A stretch of 64,000 nucleotides of DNA from positions 930,001 to 994,000 of the forward strand of contig CAWCOY010000003.1 in the NCBI GenBank assembly GCA_963797265.1. Reading direction: 5' to 3'. The notes below the pieces were generated by a model. The model did not search any database and was not told where the DNA came from. It worked only from the letters and a program-made list of their open reading frames with translations. The stretch comes from DASUPK01 sp963797265. Lineage in GTDB: Bacteria > Actinomycetota > Thermoleophilia > Solirubrobacterales > 70-9. Below are positions 1 through 9,700 of the stretch, one piece after another. Both the position numbers and the translations under genes were made by a program. Every line of letters starts with the position of its first letter. Position 1 is the stretch's first letter.

Positions 1-296
1 ATGAGGGCATCGACATCGCGGTCCCGACCGGAACCCAGATCCGCGCAGCCGCATCGGGGACCGTCTCAATTGCCGGAGTCGAGAGCGGCTATGGGAACTA
101 CACCTGCATCAGCCACGGCGGCGGTCTCTCAACTTGCTACGCGCACCAGGAGCGGATCCTCGTGTCGGTCGGCCAGCAGGTGTCACAGGCGCAGATCATC
201 GGCATCTCGGACTGCACCGGTCACTGTCTCGGCCCCCATGTCCACTTCGAAGTGCGAGTGAACGGCCAAGCGGTCGATCCACTCGGTTATCTGTAG
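1..296 (+). CDS. M23 family metallopeptidase, C-terminal part (5' end outside window)
   Basis: The frame that reads from base 3 encodes 97 residues ending at TAG 294-296. It matches the C-terminal half of the LytM/M23 zinc endopeptidase domain, which cuts peptidoglycan cross-bridges outside the membrane. Visible are the metal-binding Asp of EGID at the very start, the YAHQ segment and the HVHFE motif that supplies the last His ligand. The first two bases fit the end of a CAT codon, so the first zinc ligand (HEGID) probably straddles the window edge. Two Cys pairs may form disulfides. The N-terminal part and any signal peptide lie outside the window. Confidence 0.85.
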   Translation, partial: EGIDIAVPTGTQIRAAASGTVSIAGVESGYGNYTCISHGGGLSTCYAHQERILVSVGQQVSQAQIIGISDCTGHCLGPHVHFEVRVNGQAVDPLGYL

Positions 297-382
297 TCCC
301 GGCTCCGCGTTAATCGGTAGCCGCAACGTGCGGCTTTAGAACACGCGTTTACCTCGCTATTGGGGTTTTTATAGTCCGGGCG

Positions 383-1300
383 ATGCGACACGATTCACAT
401 ACCGTGACTGCGCGTGATTGGCGCGCCGCGAGAGTCGGGGAGTCTCACGTGGCGGGCAGGACATCCAGGACCCAAGAGAGCTTCATCGTCGGCATTGGCG
501 CGTCCGGCGGTTTGCTCGCGGGCGCGGCGATCGTTTTCGTCACCCTGATCGGGGTCGTCTCCTTCAACGTCTGGCCCGAGGCCGCGGGCATCATCCCCAG
601 TGGCGGCAACGTCGAGTTGAGCCAGGGAGCGCCCGCATCCGGCGGCGCCGGCGGTGGCTCCGGCGGTGGAGCCGCGCCGTTGAGCGCGGCCTCCGGTCAG
701 CTCGCGGCGGTCTCGGTGCCGGTCGGAGGGGCAAGCGGTGGTTCCGCTGGCGGCGGAGGCGGCGCCGCCCACAACGGCGGTTCAGCCGGCGGTCATCTCG
801 GCTCCGGCGGCCCGGCACCCTCGGGCAACACCCCGGTGACCCCTCCGAGCTCCGACAACAACGGATCGTCCGACGGATCGTCCGACGGATCCTCCGACGG
901 ATCCTCCGACGAGGGTCCGCCCCCGGCGACCAGGGAGCCGATCGGTGGCGGGGATGAGGACACGCCGAAGGCGCCGAGCGGCCGCGACGAGGGCCGCACC
1001 GACAAGCCTCACCTGCCCACCCTGCCCATCGGCAACGGCAGCCACGGCAATCAGGGCAGCGATCAAGACGGGCATCACGGTAATCCGGGACCATCGACCG
1101 GCACTCCCGCACCGCCGCCTTCGAGCGGTTCCGATGACGAGTCCGATCACTCCTCCGACGACTCTGACGGGAGCTGCCGCGGCAGGAGCCGCTCGCACGG
1201 CCGCGACCACAGCAGTGATCAGTCGTTGCCTTCCGTATCGCCCTCCAGCTCAGGCTCGAGCCACTCGTCCGGGCGCGGCCGAGGCCGCGCTCACCACTAG
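383..1300 (+). CDS. Membrane-anchored Ser/Gly/Asp-rich protein of unknown function
   Basis: The protein has 305 residues with one hydrophobic segment at about residues 34-62. A long low-complexity tail follows, rich in Gly, Ser, Pro and Asp, then a basic Ser/Arg/His end (SSGRGRGRAHH). The tail contains four copies of SDGS from a 12-bp tandem repeat at 863-910. It looks like a membrane anchor with a disordered extracellular or cytoplasmic tail. I recognise no catalytic domain. A GTG at 449, which would remove 22 residues, is an alternative start. It is tail-to-tail with the next gene, and the two stop codons share the palindrome CTAG. Confidence 0.6.
   Translation: MRHDSHTVTARDWRAARVGESHVAGRTSRTQESFIVGIGASGGLLAGAAIVFVTLIGVVSFNVWPEAAGIIPSGGNVELSQGAPASGGAGGGSGGGAAPLSAASGQLAAVSVPVGGASGGSAGGGGGAAHNGGSAGGHLGSGGPAPSGNTPVTPPSSDNNGSSDGSSDGSSDGSSDEGPPPATREPIGGGDEDTPKAPSGRDEGRTDKPHLPTLPIGNGSHGNQGSDQDGHHGNPGPSTGTPAPPPSSGSDDESDHSSDDSDGSCRGRSRSHGRDHSSDQSLPSVSPSSSGSSHSSGRGRGRAHH
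863..910 (+). repeat. Tandem 12-bp repeat, four copies
   Basis: Four consecutive 12-base units of the form GGATCSTCCGAC lie at 863-910, in frame, and encode repeated GSSD. The first two copies have TCG and the last two TCC, which suggests recent expansion with small drift. Copy number could vary between strains without shifting the frame. Confidence 0.85.
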
Positions 1301-2028
1301 CGGCTCGACTCTCGCGCGGCTAGCTCCCGCTCGACCCAGCGCAGCGCCTCGCCCTGAAGCTCCGGGTCGTGCTGGACGGTGGTGTGGGCGCCGCCGGGCA
1401 CGATGACCAGCCTGCGAGGATCGCCGGCGCGCTCGTAGAGCTGCTCGGACTGATCGCTCGGGACCTGCGTGTCGCCCTCGGCGTGCAGGATGATGAGCGG
1501 GCGCGGGGCGATCCGTTCTACGGCCTCCCCGACGTCCTGAGATAGCAGCCACGCCTCGAGTCCAACGGGATCACCGACCCGCATTTCGAGGTTGCCGCGG
1601 CGCAGCCCGCTGGCGATATGGTCCTGGCTCGCCGGGCAGATCGCGATCACCCCTGCGATCGCATCGGATTCCGAAGCAGCACGGATCGCGAGAAATCCAC
1701 CCAGGCTGGAGCCGCGAACCACGACCCGGCCCGCATCGACGCCCTCCTCCGATTCGAGCAGGCGCGCCATCGCGATCACGGCCTCGACGGCGGCGCCCGA
1801 CATCGGCGGATCGGAATCGCCGTGGCCAGGCAGATCGAAGGTGAGCGCCGCCCAGCCGCTGGCCGTGGCGAGTCGCGCGAAGTCTGCGTGGTTCTCCTTG
1901 CGGGAGCCGGCGCCATGGACGATCACCACCGCGTGCCAGGGCGGTGGATCCTTGGGAAGCCAGAGCGCGTGGGTGAGGCCGGCCCGACGGCCCTCGCGGT
2001 CGGGGCGCCGTGGGAGAGAGCGCTCCAT
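1297..2028 (-). CDS. Alpha/beta hydrolase (dienelactone hydrolase/esterase-like)
   Basis: This 243-residue protein has the single-domain alpha/beta hydrolase layout. VIVHGAGS forms the oxyanion loop near residue 37. The nucleophile elbow is GSSLGG near residue 107, the acid is in EGDTQVPSD, and the catalytic His is in GGAHTTVQHD. There is no signal peptide, so it is probably cytoplasmic. The substrate cannot be told from sequence; the DLPGHGDSD loop is common in esterases and acyl hydrolases. It is divergent from lysA with 40 bp between the starts. Confidence 0.82.
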   Translation of the reverse strand: MERSLPRRPDREGRRAGLTHALWLPKDPPPWHAVVIVHGAGSRKENHADFARLATASGWAALTFDLPGHGDSDPPMSGAAVEAVIAMARLLESEEGVDAGRVVVRGSSLGGFLAIRAASESDAIAGVIAICPASQDHIASGLRRGNLEMRVGDPVGLEAWLLSQDVGEAVERIAPRPLIILHAEGDTQVPSDQSEQLYERAGDPRRLVIVPGGAHTTVQHDPELQGEALRWVERELAARESSR

Positions 2029-2068
2029 TGCGGGGATTCTCGCCCAACTCGTTCAGAATCCCTGCCCC

Positions 2069-3388
2069 ATGGCAACCAGGGCAGACAGCTCGCGGCCGGT
2101 CGCGACCGACCCGATCGCCGCCTCGCCGGTGTATCCGGCGGGCTCGCGCGTGAATGAAAGGGGCCATCTCGAGGTCGCGGGTTGCGACGTGGTCGAGCTG
2201 GCCGAGGAGTTCGGGACCCCGGCCTACATCTACGCCGAGGACGACATGCGGCACAGGGCGCGGGAGTACGTCGGCGCCTTCGAGCGGCGCACTGATGGCT
2301 TCGAGGTGATCTACGCGAGCAAGGCGTTCCCGGCAACCGCTGCCTACCGGCTGATGCGTGAGGAGGGCCTCTCGGTGGACGTCGCCTCGGGCGGCGAGCT
2401 GCACATGGCGCTGGCATCGGGCTTCGACCCCGCCCGCATCCACCTGCACGGCAACAACAAGACCGAGGCCGAGCTCCGCTACGCGTTCGAGTCGGGCGTC
2501 GGCCATCTGATCCTCGATTCCTTCGACGAGATCGAGCTCGCCGATCGGCTGCTCGACCGACCCCAAAAGGCGCTGATCCGCGTCACTCCCGGAATCAAGC
2601 CCTCCACGCACGACTACGTCCAGACCGGGCAGCTCGACTCGAAGTTCGGGTTCGGGCTCGCCGACCGGCTCGCGGAGCGGGCGGTCGAGAGAGTGCGCGA
2701 GTCCGATCACCTGGAGCTGGTCGGGCTCCACGCGCACATCGGCTCGCAGATCTTCGAGCTCGAGCCCTACGTCAAGGCGATCGAGGTGATCGCCGCCTTC
2801 TGCGACGCCGTGAACCTCCAGCCGGAGCTGCTCAACGTCGGCGGGGGCCTCGGCATCGCCTACCTCGACTCCGACGAGCCCCCTGAGATCGACGACTACG
2901 TCGCGGTCAAGGTCGAGGGAGTGCAGCGGGTCTTCGATCCGGCGCCGAGGATCCTGGTCGAGCCGGGACGCTCGCTCGTCGGCAACGCCGGGATCACGGC
3001 GTATCGGGTTGGGACCGTGAAGGAGATCCCCGGCGTGCGCACCTACGTGGCGGTCGACGGCGGCATGTCGGACAACCTTCGGCCGATGCTGTACGGAGCC
3101 CACTACGAGGCCGTGATCGCCGATCGCGCTGGGGAGACCCCGGAGACGGCGGCCACGATCGCCGGGATGCACTGCGAGTCGGGGGACGTCCTGGTCCGCG
3201 ATGCGGAGCTGGCCGCCCCCCGAGTGGGCGACGTGCTGGCCACCCCGGCGACGGGCGCGTACGGCTACGCGATGGCCAACAACTACAACGGCGTGCCGCG
3301 GCCGCCGGTGATCTTCTGTCGCGATGGAGAGGCCCGGGTCGTCGTCCGGCGCGAGACCTGGGACGACCTGCTCAGCAGGGACGAGTGA
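2069..3388 (+). CDS. lysA: Diaminopimelate decarboxylase
   Basis: LysA is the PLP-dependent decarboxylase that converts meso-diaminopimelate to L-lysine. The 439-residue protein has the fold-III PLP barrel with Lys85 in YASKAF as Schiff-base lysine, and HIGSQIF and the glycine loop NVGGGLGIAY for phosphate binding. The C-terminal beta domain carries Cys369 in HCESGD, which acts across the dimer interface. The frame is open further upstream, but that stretch is antisense to the hydrolase; ATG 2069 gives a normal family length. It heads a lysA-hom-thrC operon, and its stop overlaps the hom start (TGATG). Confidence 0.95.
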   Translation: MATRADSSRPVATDPIAASPVYPAGSRVNERGHLEVAGCDVVELAEEFGTPAYIYAEDDMRHRAREYVGAFERRTDGFEVIYASKAFPATAAYRLMREEGLSVDVASGGELHMALASGFDPARIHLHGNNKTEAELRYAFESGVGHLILDSFDEIELADRLLDRPQKALIRVTPGIKPSTHDYVQTGQLDSKFGFGLADRLAERAVERVRESDHLELVGLHAHIGSQIFELEPYVKAIEVIAAFCDAVNLQPELLNVGGGLGIAYLDSDEPPEIDDYVAVKVEGVQRVFDPAPRILVEPGRSLVGNAGITAYRVGTVKEIPGVRTYVAVDGGMSDNLRPMLYGAHYEAVIADRAGETPETAATIAGMHCESGDVLVRDAELAAPRVGDVLATPATGAYGYAMANNYNGVPRPPVIFCRDGEARVVVRRETWDDLLSRDE

Positions 3389-4614
3389 TGGCGGGCACCG
3401 TGAAGGTCGGGATCCTCGGCAGGGGGACGGTCGGCGGGGCCTTCCGGGCGCTGCTTGATGAGCGTGCCGACATGGTCGAGGAGGTCTCCGGCCGGCGCCC
3501 CGAGGTCGCCGGGGTCCTGAGCTCGAAGGACGGAGACTTCGACGAGATCCTGGCCGCCAGCGACATCGTCGTGGAGCTGATCGGCGGCACCGACCCGGCG
3601 CTCGACTACGTCACCCGCGCCCTGCGGGAAGGCAAGCACGTGGTGACCGCCAACAAGCAGCTGCTCGCGCAGCACGGTGAGGAGCTGGTCGCCGCGGCGA
3701 GGGAGGGAGGTGCCCAGCTCCGCTTCGAGGCGGCGGTCGCCGGGGCGATCCCGGTGATCCGCGTGGTGCAGGAGAGCCTCGGCGCGATCCCGATCGAGAA
3801 GGTCTTCGGGATCGTCAACGGCACGACCAACTACATCCTCACGGAGATGGCCCGCAGCGGCCTCTCCTACGAGGAGGCCCTGAAGCAGGCGCAGGACCTC
3901 GGCTATGCCGAGGCGGACCCGACGGACGACGTCGGCGGCGCCGACGCCGCGGCCAAGATGGCGATCCTCGCTCGCCTCGCCTTCGGCGCGCCGGTGGAGC
4001 TCGACGACGTTCCCTTCGAAGGCATCGAGGCGATCAAACCGGACGACATCGCGTACGCGAAGGAGCTCGGGCTCTCGCTGAAGCTGCTGGGCGTTGCCGA
4101 GCGGGTCGGCGACGGAGAGATCAGCGTCCGCGTCTTCCCCTGCTTCCTCTATCCGGGACACCCGCTCTCGCCGATCGAGGGCCCGTTCAACGCGGTGATG
4201 GTGGAGTCCCCCGCGATCACCGAGATCACCATGTCGGGGCCAGGCGCCGGCGGTCCCGAGACGGCCTCGGCGGTGCTCGGCGACTTGGTCTCGGTGATCG
4301 CCGGAGGCTCGCCGCTCTTCGAGGAGAACGCCGAGCTCGAGATCGCCGAGGACGTCGAGATGGCCTTCTATCTCCACCTCGAAGTCGACGATCGCCCGGG
4401 CGTGCTCGCCCGGGTCGCGGAGGTCCTGGGGGAGAACGAGGTGTCGGTGCGGAGCGTGGTGCAGCGGGGGCTGGGTGGCGAGGCCCAGCTGATCATGGTC
4501 ATGCACCCCGTCTCCGAGAAGAAGTTCGGCTCCGCGCTCGAGAGGATCGCCAAGCTCGATTTCCTCCGCTCCCCGCCTCGCTCGATCAGGGTGATCGAGG
4601 AAGAGTTCGGCTAG
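3388..4614 (+). CDS. hom: Homoserine dehydrogenase
   Basis: Hom reduces aspartate semialdehyde to homoserine, the branch point to threonine and methionine. The 408-residue protein starts with the NAD(P) Rossmann motif GILGRGTVG. It continues with VTANKQLL and the catalytic-region signature VNGTTNYIL, followed by GYAEADPTDDVGG. A C-terminal ACT domain (about 320-400, HLEVDDRPGVLARVAEVL) suggests allosteric feedback, normally by threonine. ATG 3388 overlaps the lysA stop by one base; a GTG at 3385 is the alternative. Tight coupling points to one transcript with lysA and thrC. Confidence 0.95.
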   Translation: MAGTVKVGILGRGTVGGAFRALLDERADMVEEVSGRRPEVAGVLSSKDGDFDEILAASDIVVELIGGTDPALDYVTRALREGKHVVTANKQLLAQHGEELVAAAREGGAQLRFEAAVAGAIPVIRVVQESLGAIPIEKVFGIVNGTTNYILTEMARSGLSYEEALKQAQDLGYAEADPTDDVGGADAAAKMAILARLAFGAPVELDDVPFEGIEAIKPDDIAYAKELGLSLKLLGVAERVGDGEISVRVFPCFLYPGHPLSPIEGPFNAVMVESPAITEITMSGPGAGGPETASAVLGDLVSVIAGGSPLFEENAELEIAEDVEMAFYLHLEVDDRPGVLARVAEVLGENEVSVRSVVQRGLGGEAQLIMVMHPVSEKKFGSALERIAKLDFLRSPPRSIRVIEEEFG

Positions 4615-4623
4615 GCCGGGCCC

Positions 4624-5658
4624 ATGCCGACCCCGCTGATCGAGCGCTACCGCGATCGTCTCTCGCTGGAGGAGGGCGACCCGGTCGTGACTCTCAACGA
4701 GGGCTCGACCCCGCTGATCCACTCGCCGCGACTCTCGGAGCGGGTCGGCGCGGACGTCCACCTCAAGTTCGAGGGCGCCAATCCGACGGGCAGCTTCAAG
4801 GATCGGGGGATGACCGTCGCCGTTTCGCGCGCCAAGGGCGCCGGGGCCGAGGCGATCATCTGCGCCTCGACCGGCAACACCGCCGCGAGCTGCGCCGCCT
4901 ACGCGGCGCGTGCCGGGCTGCGCGGGGCGGTGATCGTCCCGGAGGGCAAGATCGCCATAGGCAAGCTGGCCCAGGCCCTGATGCACGGCGCCCGGGTGAT
5001 CGCGCTGGAAGGGAACTTCGATCAGGCCCTGGAGATCGTCCGCGAGATCGCGAAGAAGCACCCGGTCGAGCTCGTCAACTCGGTCAACCCCTACCGGATC
5101 GAGGGACAGAAGACCGCCGCCTTCGAGACCTGCGACGAGCTCGGCGACTCACCGGCAGCGCTCGCCATTCCGGTCGGCAACGCGGGCAACGTCACCTCCT
5201 GGTGGGCGGGCTTCCAGGAGTACGGGGAGGCTCCGGTTCTCTACGGGTTCCAGGCGGCGGGCGCCGCGCCGCTGGTCGAGGGCCACCCGATCGAGAACCC
5301 CGAGACCGTCGCCTCCGCTATCCGGATAGGAAACCCGGCCCGCTGGGAGGAGGCGATGAACGCCTTCACGGCTTCACGCGGCCGGGTCGCCGCGGTCACC
5401 GACATGCAGATCCTCGAGGCCTACCACTGGCTCGCCTCGAGGGAGGGGGTCTTTTGCGAGCCCGCCTCCGCGGCCTCGGTTGCGGGGTTGCTCGCGCATG
5501 GCCTGCCCGTCGCCGACGGGATGGAAAAGCCCGAGAGCGTCGTCTGTGTCCTCACCGGCCACGGCCTCAAGGACCCCGACAGCGCGATCGGCAAGGCGCC
5601 GGCGGTCACCGGCTGCAAGGCGGATCTGACGTCGGTGGAGAGGGCCGTCTTCGACTGA
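4624..5658 (+). CDS. thrC: Threonine synthase
   Basis: ThrC converts O-phosphohomoserine to threonine with PLP. The 344-residue protein is a compact fold-II enzyme. The Schiff-base Lys59 sits in GSFKDRG, the substrate loop is CASTGNTAAS, and the phosphate-binding glycine stretch is PVGNAGN. It is short compared with the roughly 430-residue E. coli type and matches the actinobacterial type. It follows hom after 9 bases and completes the lysA-hom-thrC unit. The homoserine kinase needed for its substrate is not in the operon but lies 6 kb downstream (thrB). Confidence 0.95.
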   Translation: MPTPLIERYRDRLSLEEGDPVVTLNEGSTPLIHSPRLSERVGADVHLKFEGANPTGSFKDRGMTVAVSRAKGAGAEAIICASTGNTAASCAAYAARAGLRGAVIVPEGKIAIGKLAQALMHGARVIALEGNFDQALEIVREIAKKHPVELVNSVNPYRIEGQKTAAFETCDELGDSPAALAIPVGNAGNVTSWWAGFQEYGEAPVLYGFQAAGAAPLVEGHPIENPETVASAIRIGNPARWEEAMNAFTASRGRVAAVTDMQILEAYHWLASREGVFCEPASAASVAGLLAHGLPVADGMEKPESVVCVLTGHGLKDPDSAIGKAPAVTGCKADLTSVERAVFD

Positions 5659-5712
5659 GGTAAACGTCACCTACCCGATCGGCTACACCGTCGTGTGGTC
5701 AGACGGTCAAGG

Positions 5713-6669
5713 TCATTGGAGGCGGCGCGCGACAGCGACCAACGTGGCGACAACGTGATCGGGCTCGAAGGCGACCTGGGCGTGGGTGAAGCGGAGCGTT
5801 GTCAGGCCCGCCGCGGTGTGGGCCTGGTCCCGCTTGCGGTCGCGAGCTTGCTGAGCTGGCGTGCGGTGATACCGAAGCCCATCGGTCTCGACAACCAACC
5901 CCAACTCGGGCCAGTCGAAGTCGACCTTGAATCCGTTGAGACGAACGCGAGTCTGCGGGCGGCGGAGCCCTGCGCGTCGGACGAGCGGGAGGAATCTGCG
6001 TTCGAGTGCCGGGTCCGTGGGTGCGAAGGTCCGACGGTCGAGCAGCTTGCGCAGTGACGCCACTCCCCGCAAACCCGCACGTGCGTTGAGGGCCAGCCGA
6101 AGCGTTTCAGGGTCGACGAGCTCGTGCTTGTCCGCCTCGTTGACCGCCGTTTCGAGGTCCCATTTCGTGAGTCGAGCGGCAAGGTCGATCAGTGTCCTGA
6201 TCGGCGTGGTGACCGGGATCCCATCAAGCTCGACGCGATCCTCAGAGGCCAGTCGGGCCCGTCGATGGACCCGGAGGCCGACGGGGTGCCGCCCGACTGG
6301 GGGAACCGTTACTTCGATCGGAGCCGCCTCGTGCAACCGCCGGCGGCCGGCACGGTCCGGTGGGCGCGACCGGATACGCCAGAGGATCGCTGCGCTCTCG
6401 TGGCTCAACATCGCCTCCGGCCCGGCAAAGAGGGTGGCCGCCATGAAGAGGCCTGATTCGGTGAGCTGTGGCCGCCCCACGGCGTACACGCCCCTCCAGG
6501 TTCTGCCCCCGTGACCAACCGGGTGCAGCCGGCCCCTGCCTAGTCGATGCTCGATTGCGCGCTCGGATAGGCCGAGGTCAAGCAGCTGGCTGCGCGCAAC
6601 CACACCGTGTTGCTGGCTAGCGAGAGTCCAGACGGTTCCAGTAGCTATTTTCCCGCCCAACCGCGCCAT
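5713..6669 (-). CDS. AbiEi-type N-terminal domain fused to DUF559 nuclease-like domain
   Basis: This 318-residue protein begins with a winged-helix segment of the AbiEi antitoxin kind (about 15-90: SQQHGVVARSQLLDLGLS, then RGVYAVG). A middle region with PIRTLIDLAA follows. The C-terminus is DUF559 (about 220-318), a VSR/PD-(D/E)XK-like fold with VDFDWPELGLVVETDG and YHRTPAQQARDRKRD. Such proteins occur in many copies in Thermoleophilia genomes. No AbiEii-type nucleotidyltransferase toxin lies next to it, so a toxin-antitoxin role is not supported here. Nuclease activity is inferred from the fold only. Confidence 0.8.
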   Translation of the reverse strand: MARLGGKIATGTVWTLASQQHGVVARSQLLDLGLSERAIEHRLGRGRLHPVGHGGRTWRGVYAVGRPQLTESGLFMAATLFAGPEAMLSHESAAILWRIRSRPPDRAGRRRLHEAAPIEVTVPPVGRHPVGLRVHRRARLASEDRVELDGIPVTTPIRTLIDLAARLTKWDLETAVNEADKHELVDPETLRLALNARAGLRGVASLRKLLDRRTFAPTDPALERRFLPLVRRAGLRRPQTRVRLNGFKVDFDWPELGLVVETDGLRYHRTPAQQARDRKRDQAHTAAGLTTLRFTHAQVAFEPDHVVATLVAVARRLQ

Positions 6670-6712
6670 CGTGTGGCTGAGTGGGCAACAGGACGGGTTC
6701 GCCCCCCGCGGG

Positions 6713-9700
6713 CTAGCGCGCCCGGCGAACCCGGAGGCGTCGTGTAGCCGGGTCGTAGCCCGGCTTCGTGGCGGTGATCCGCGGCTTGCCCCGCTTGTGG
6801 AAGCGCCGGCAGATGCGGGTCCGGCCGGCCGTGTTCGTCAGCTTGTGTTTGCGGCCGAGGCGCACGGTCGCGCCGGGCGCGGGCGAGCCGTCGTCCGCCG
6901 TCACGATCACCTTGAAGCATGAGCGGCGGCCGGTGCGCGCCTTCTTCGGCTTCGCGCGGACGTGGAGCTTCCCGGCGCTGGCGTCGCCGCCACCTCCACC
7001 GCCGCTACCGCCGCCACCGCCACCGCCGCCCCCACTCGGGCAGGCGGCGACGCCGGTGGTGCCGCTGGCTCGGTCGAAGTCGAGGACGGGACCGAGGTTG
7101 CCCGCCTCGTCCACGGCGCGGACAGCGACATGGCCGAGGGCATCGGCCGGAGGCGTGTAGGTCTCGGGGTCGCCGGCCACGCTCGGCGCCGGCGGGTCAC
7201 TCAGCGGCTGCGCCGAGTTGAAGTTGTTCGGGCAGATCGGGCCTGACGACGTGGCGATCTCGTAATGGTCCGCCGTGCCGGCGTACCAGTCATCGCCCGG
7301 CGCCTTCCACTCGAGCGTCGAGCCGTCAGCTGAGACCGAGGCGTCGCGCAGGATCCCGGGGGGCCGCGTGTCGACGCCGTACTCACCGGTATTGCGCTCG
7401 TCGTGATGCGAGCTCCACCATTCCTGATTGGCGTCGGCCAGTCCGTCCGTTCTCCAGGACATCAGGTAGCCCTCGCGTGTTGTGGTGACGACCTCGTTCT
7501 TGCCATCGCTGTCGAAGTCCCCGACGGACGGGCCGAACACGATCCAGCCGGTGGTGAACTTCGGGAAGTCGCTCGCCTGCGCGCCGCCCGTCGTGAAGGC
7601 GTGCAGCGCAGAACTGTCGCCGCCCTGGACCACGTCGGGCTGCCCGTCCCCGCTGACGTCCGCGATCACGGGCGCACCGAGGAAGTCGAGGCCCTGGGCC
7701 TTCGCCGGGAAGCCCGGGAGCGCTGCGCCCGAGGCCGCCTCGTGGACGCGCATGTAGTTGTTGATCGGACTTCCCAGCCCGGGGAGAAGCAGGGAGGTCG
7801 CGACGCTCGTCACCCCGCTGCCGGGCTCGGCCAGGGAGAGGGTGTTGGTCGGGCCGACCTTGCCGAACGCGCCGGTGCCGGTGAAGTTGACTGGTGCGTC
7901 CGCCGGGAGCGTGCCGCCATTCAGGATGTTGGTGAGCGCCGTCGCGTCGAGAGTGCCGTTGGCGAGTCCCGAGAGCAGCCCGAGGCTCGCGTCGGGGACT
8001 GGCCCGTAGATGCCCATCTGGGAGCCGTTCGGTGAGAAGAGGTAGCTGGGAGTGAAGATCCCCGCCGATCCCTCGACCTCGGTCTTTCCGTCGCCGTTCA
8101 CGTCGGCGGTGATCGGGGCGTTGGCGCCCTCGGTGATGAACTCCTGCGCCGAGCCGTAGTACATGACCAGCGCGTCCGCGCTGTTCGGCCAGCCGGGAAC
8201 GGGCGTCCCGTCCGAGTTGTAGGCGTAGAGGTGGGAGACGGGCGGGGTCACGGATCCGGAGACACCCACCACCTGTAGGTCTGCACCCGGTGTCTCGTTG
8301 TACTGCGAGCGAATCACCAGCTCGGGCTCGGGATCGTCGTCGAGCTGGGCGAGGGCCGGGGGCACGTCGATCTTCTGGTCGTTGATCACGGTGAGGCCGC
8401 TGCCGGCGGTCGGCTTCTCAGGCTTCACCGGCCAGCCCGGCAGCTCGTGGCCCGCGCCGTCATAGACGTGGATGTAGCCGTCCCAGCCGACCTGGACGAT
8501 GTCGAGCTTGCCGTCGCCGTTCATGTCGGCCAGCAATGGGCAGGCGGTCGCTCCCTGGAGGGGCTGACGGGTGAACGGGCTCTCCGGGTGCGGCAGATCC
8601 GGTTTCACGACGCCCGTGTCGAGGGTCTGGGGGAAGCCGGGGCGGCGCTGTCCTTGCGCGTCCCAGACGTAGACCCGCCCGGTGGTCGAGGTGGCCGCGA
8701 TGGAGAGCCGGCCGTCGTGGTCGAGATCGCCGACCGCGGCTCCGATCAGGATGGGCTCATTGCCCGGGTCGACGCCCGAATGGTCGACGATCACCTGCGT
8801 CGGATCCGTGTGGACCGGCAAGCCGGGGAGCTCGCTGCCGTCCGGGCGGACCGCGTGGACGTTGCCGTCGGAGTCCCCGAAGATCGCGTCCAGCTCGCCG
8901 CGGCCCTGAAGGTCGGCCAGCACGGGCTGGGATTCTCCGCCGGGCCCGATCTTGACCGGGAAGCCGGCCATCAGGGTGGGGTCGTGGTGGACTGCGATCG
9001 AACGCCGCTCCTCGCCAACGCGCCCATCTGCGTCGGTCACCTTGATGCGAAGGGTGACCGTGTACTGCTCGTTCGTCGACAGCTCCTTGTCGTTGGAGAG
9101 GTGGAAGGCGGCGTCCCAGAACGACTCCGGGACCTGGTTCAGGTCGATCGATCCCAGCGACCCGGTGAACGGGCTGCTTCCGCCGCCGGTGTTCGCGGTC
9201 AGGAACTGGCCTTGAGTCGGCTCGGCGCCCGGCGCGAACTGCAGCTTCCAGGTGTACTGCTCCGACCGCGGGGCGTCGACGTGTCCCGTGACCGGCACCG
9301 ACGATGTCTGCGTAGGGTCATACAGCGAGTACCAGTCGGGCGAGTTGAACCAGGCGATCGGCGGGACGTCGCCGTCGTGGACCGCCTGCATCGCCTTGTG
9401 GACGTTCGGGCGCCCGTAGCCGTATTGGAGGTCGAAGCCGGGCTTGCCGGTCCAGCCCGACGGCGGGTTGGGGTTGCCGTCGATGTCGGAGGCGGTGTCG
9501 CGCACCACCTGGATCGCCTCGTCGTTGGTGAGCGGCGAACCGATCAGCCCGTCCGCGGCGGCCTGCTTTCCATACGAGAGCACCAGGGCCATCACCCCGC
9601 CCACCGTCGGGGTCGACTCCGAGGTCGTCCCGCCCGTCGTCGCGACCGAGAACATGTTGTGGGTGCCCCAGGAGGTGTAGCCGGAGCGCGCTCTGTAGGT

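Noticed and set aside
863..910. CRISPR-like array
   Set aside because: The 12-bp units are contiguous, in frame and without spacers; they encode a low-complexity protein segment.
1571..3172. Long minus-strand open frame opposite lysA
   Set aside because: It is antisense to a clear lysA, rich in His/Arg/Val/Asp, and matches no family. Long antisense frames are normal in GC-rich DNA.
3283..5061. Minus-strand 592-codon open frame opposite hom and thrC
   Set aside because: Shadow of two well-identified genes with Arg/Asp/Leu-biased composition and no domain.
5713..6669. Complete AbiE toxin-antitoxin or defence system
   Set aside because: Only the AbiEi-like/DUF559 protein is present; no AbiEii nucleotidyltransferase or other defence gene is adjacent.
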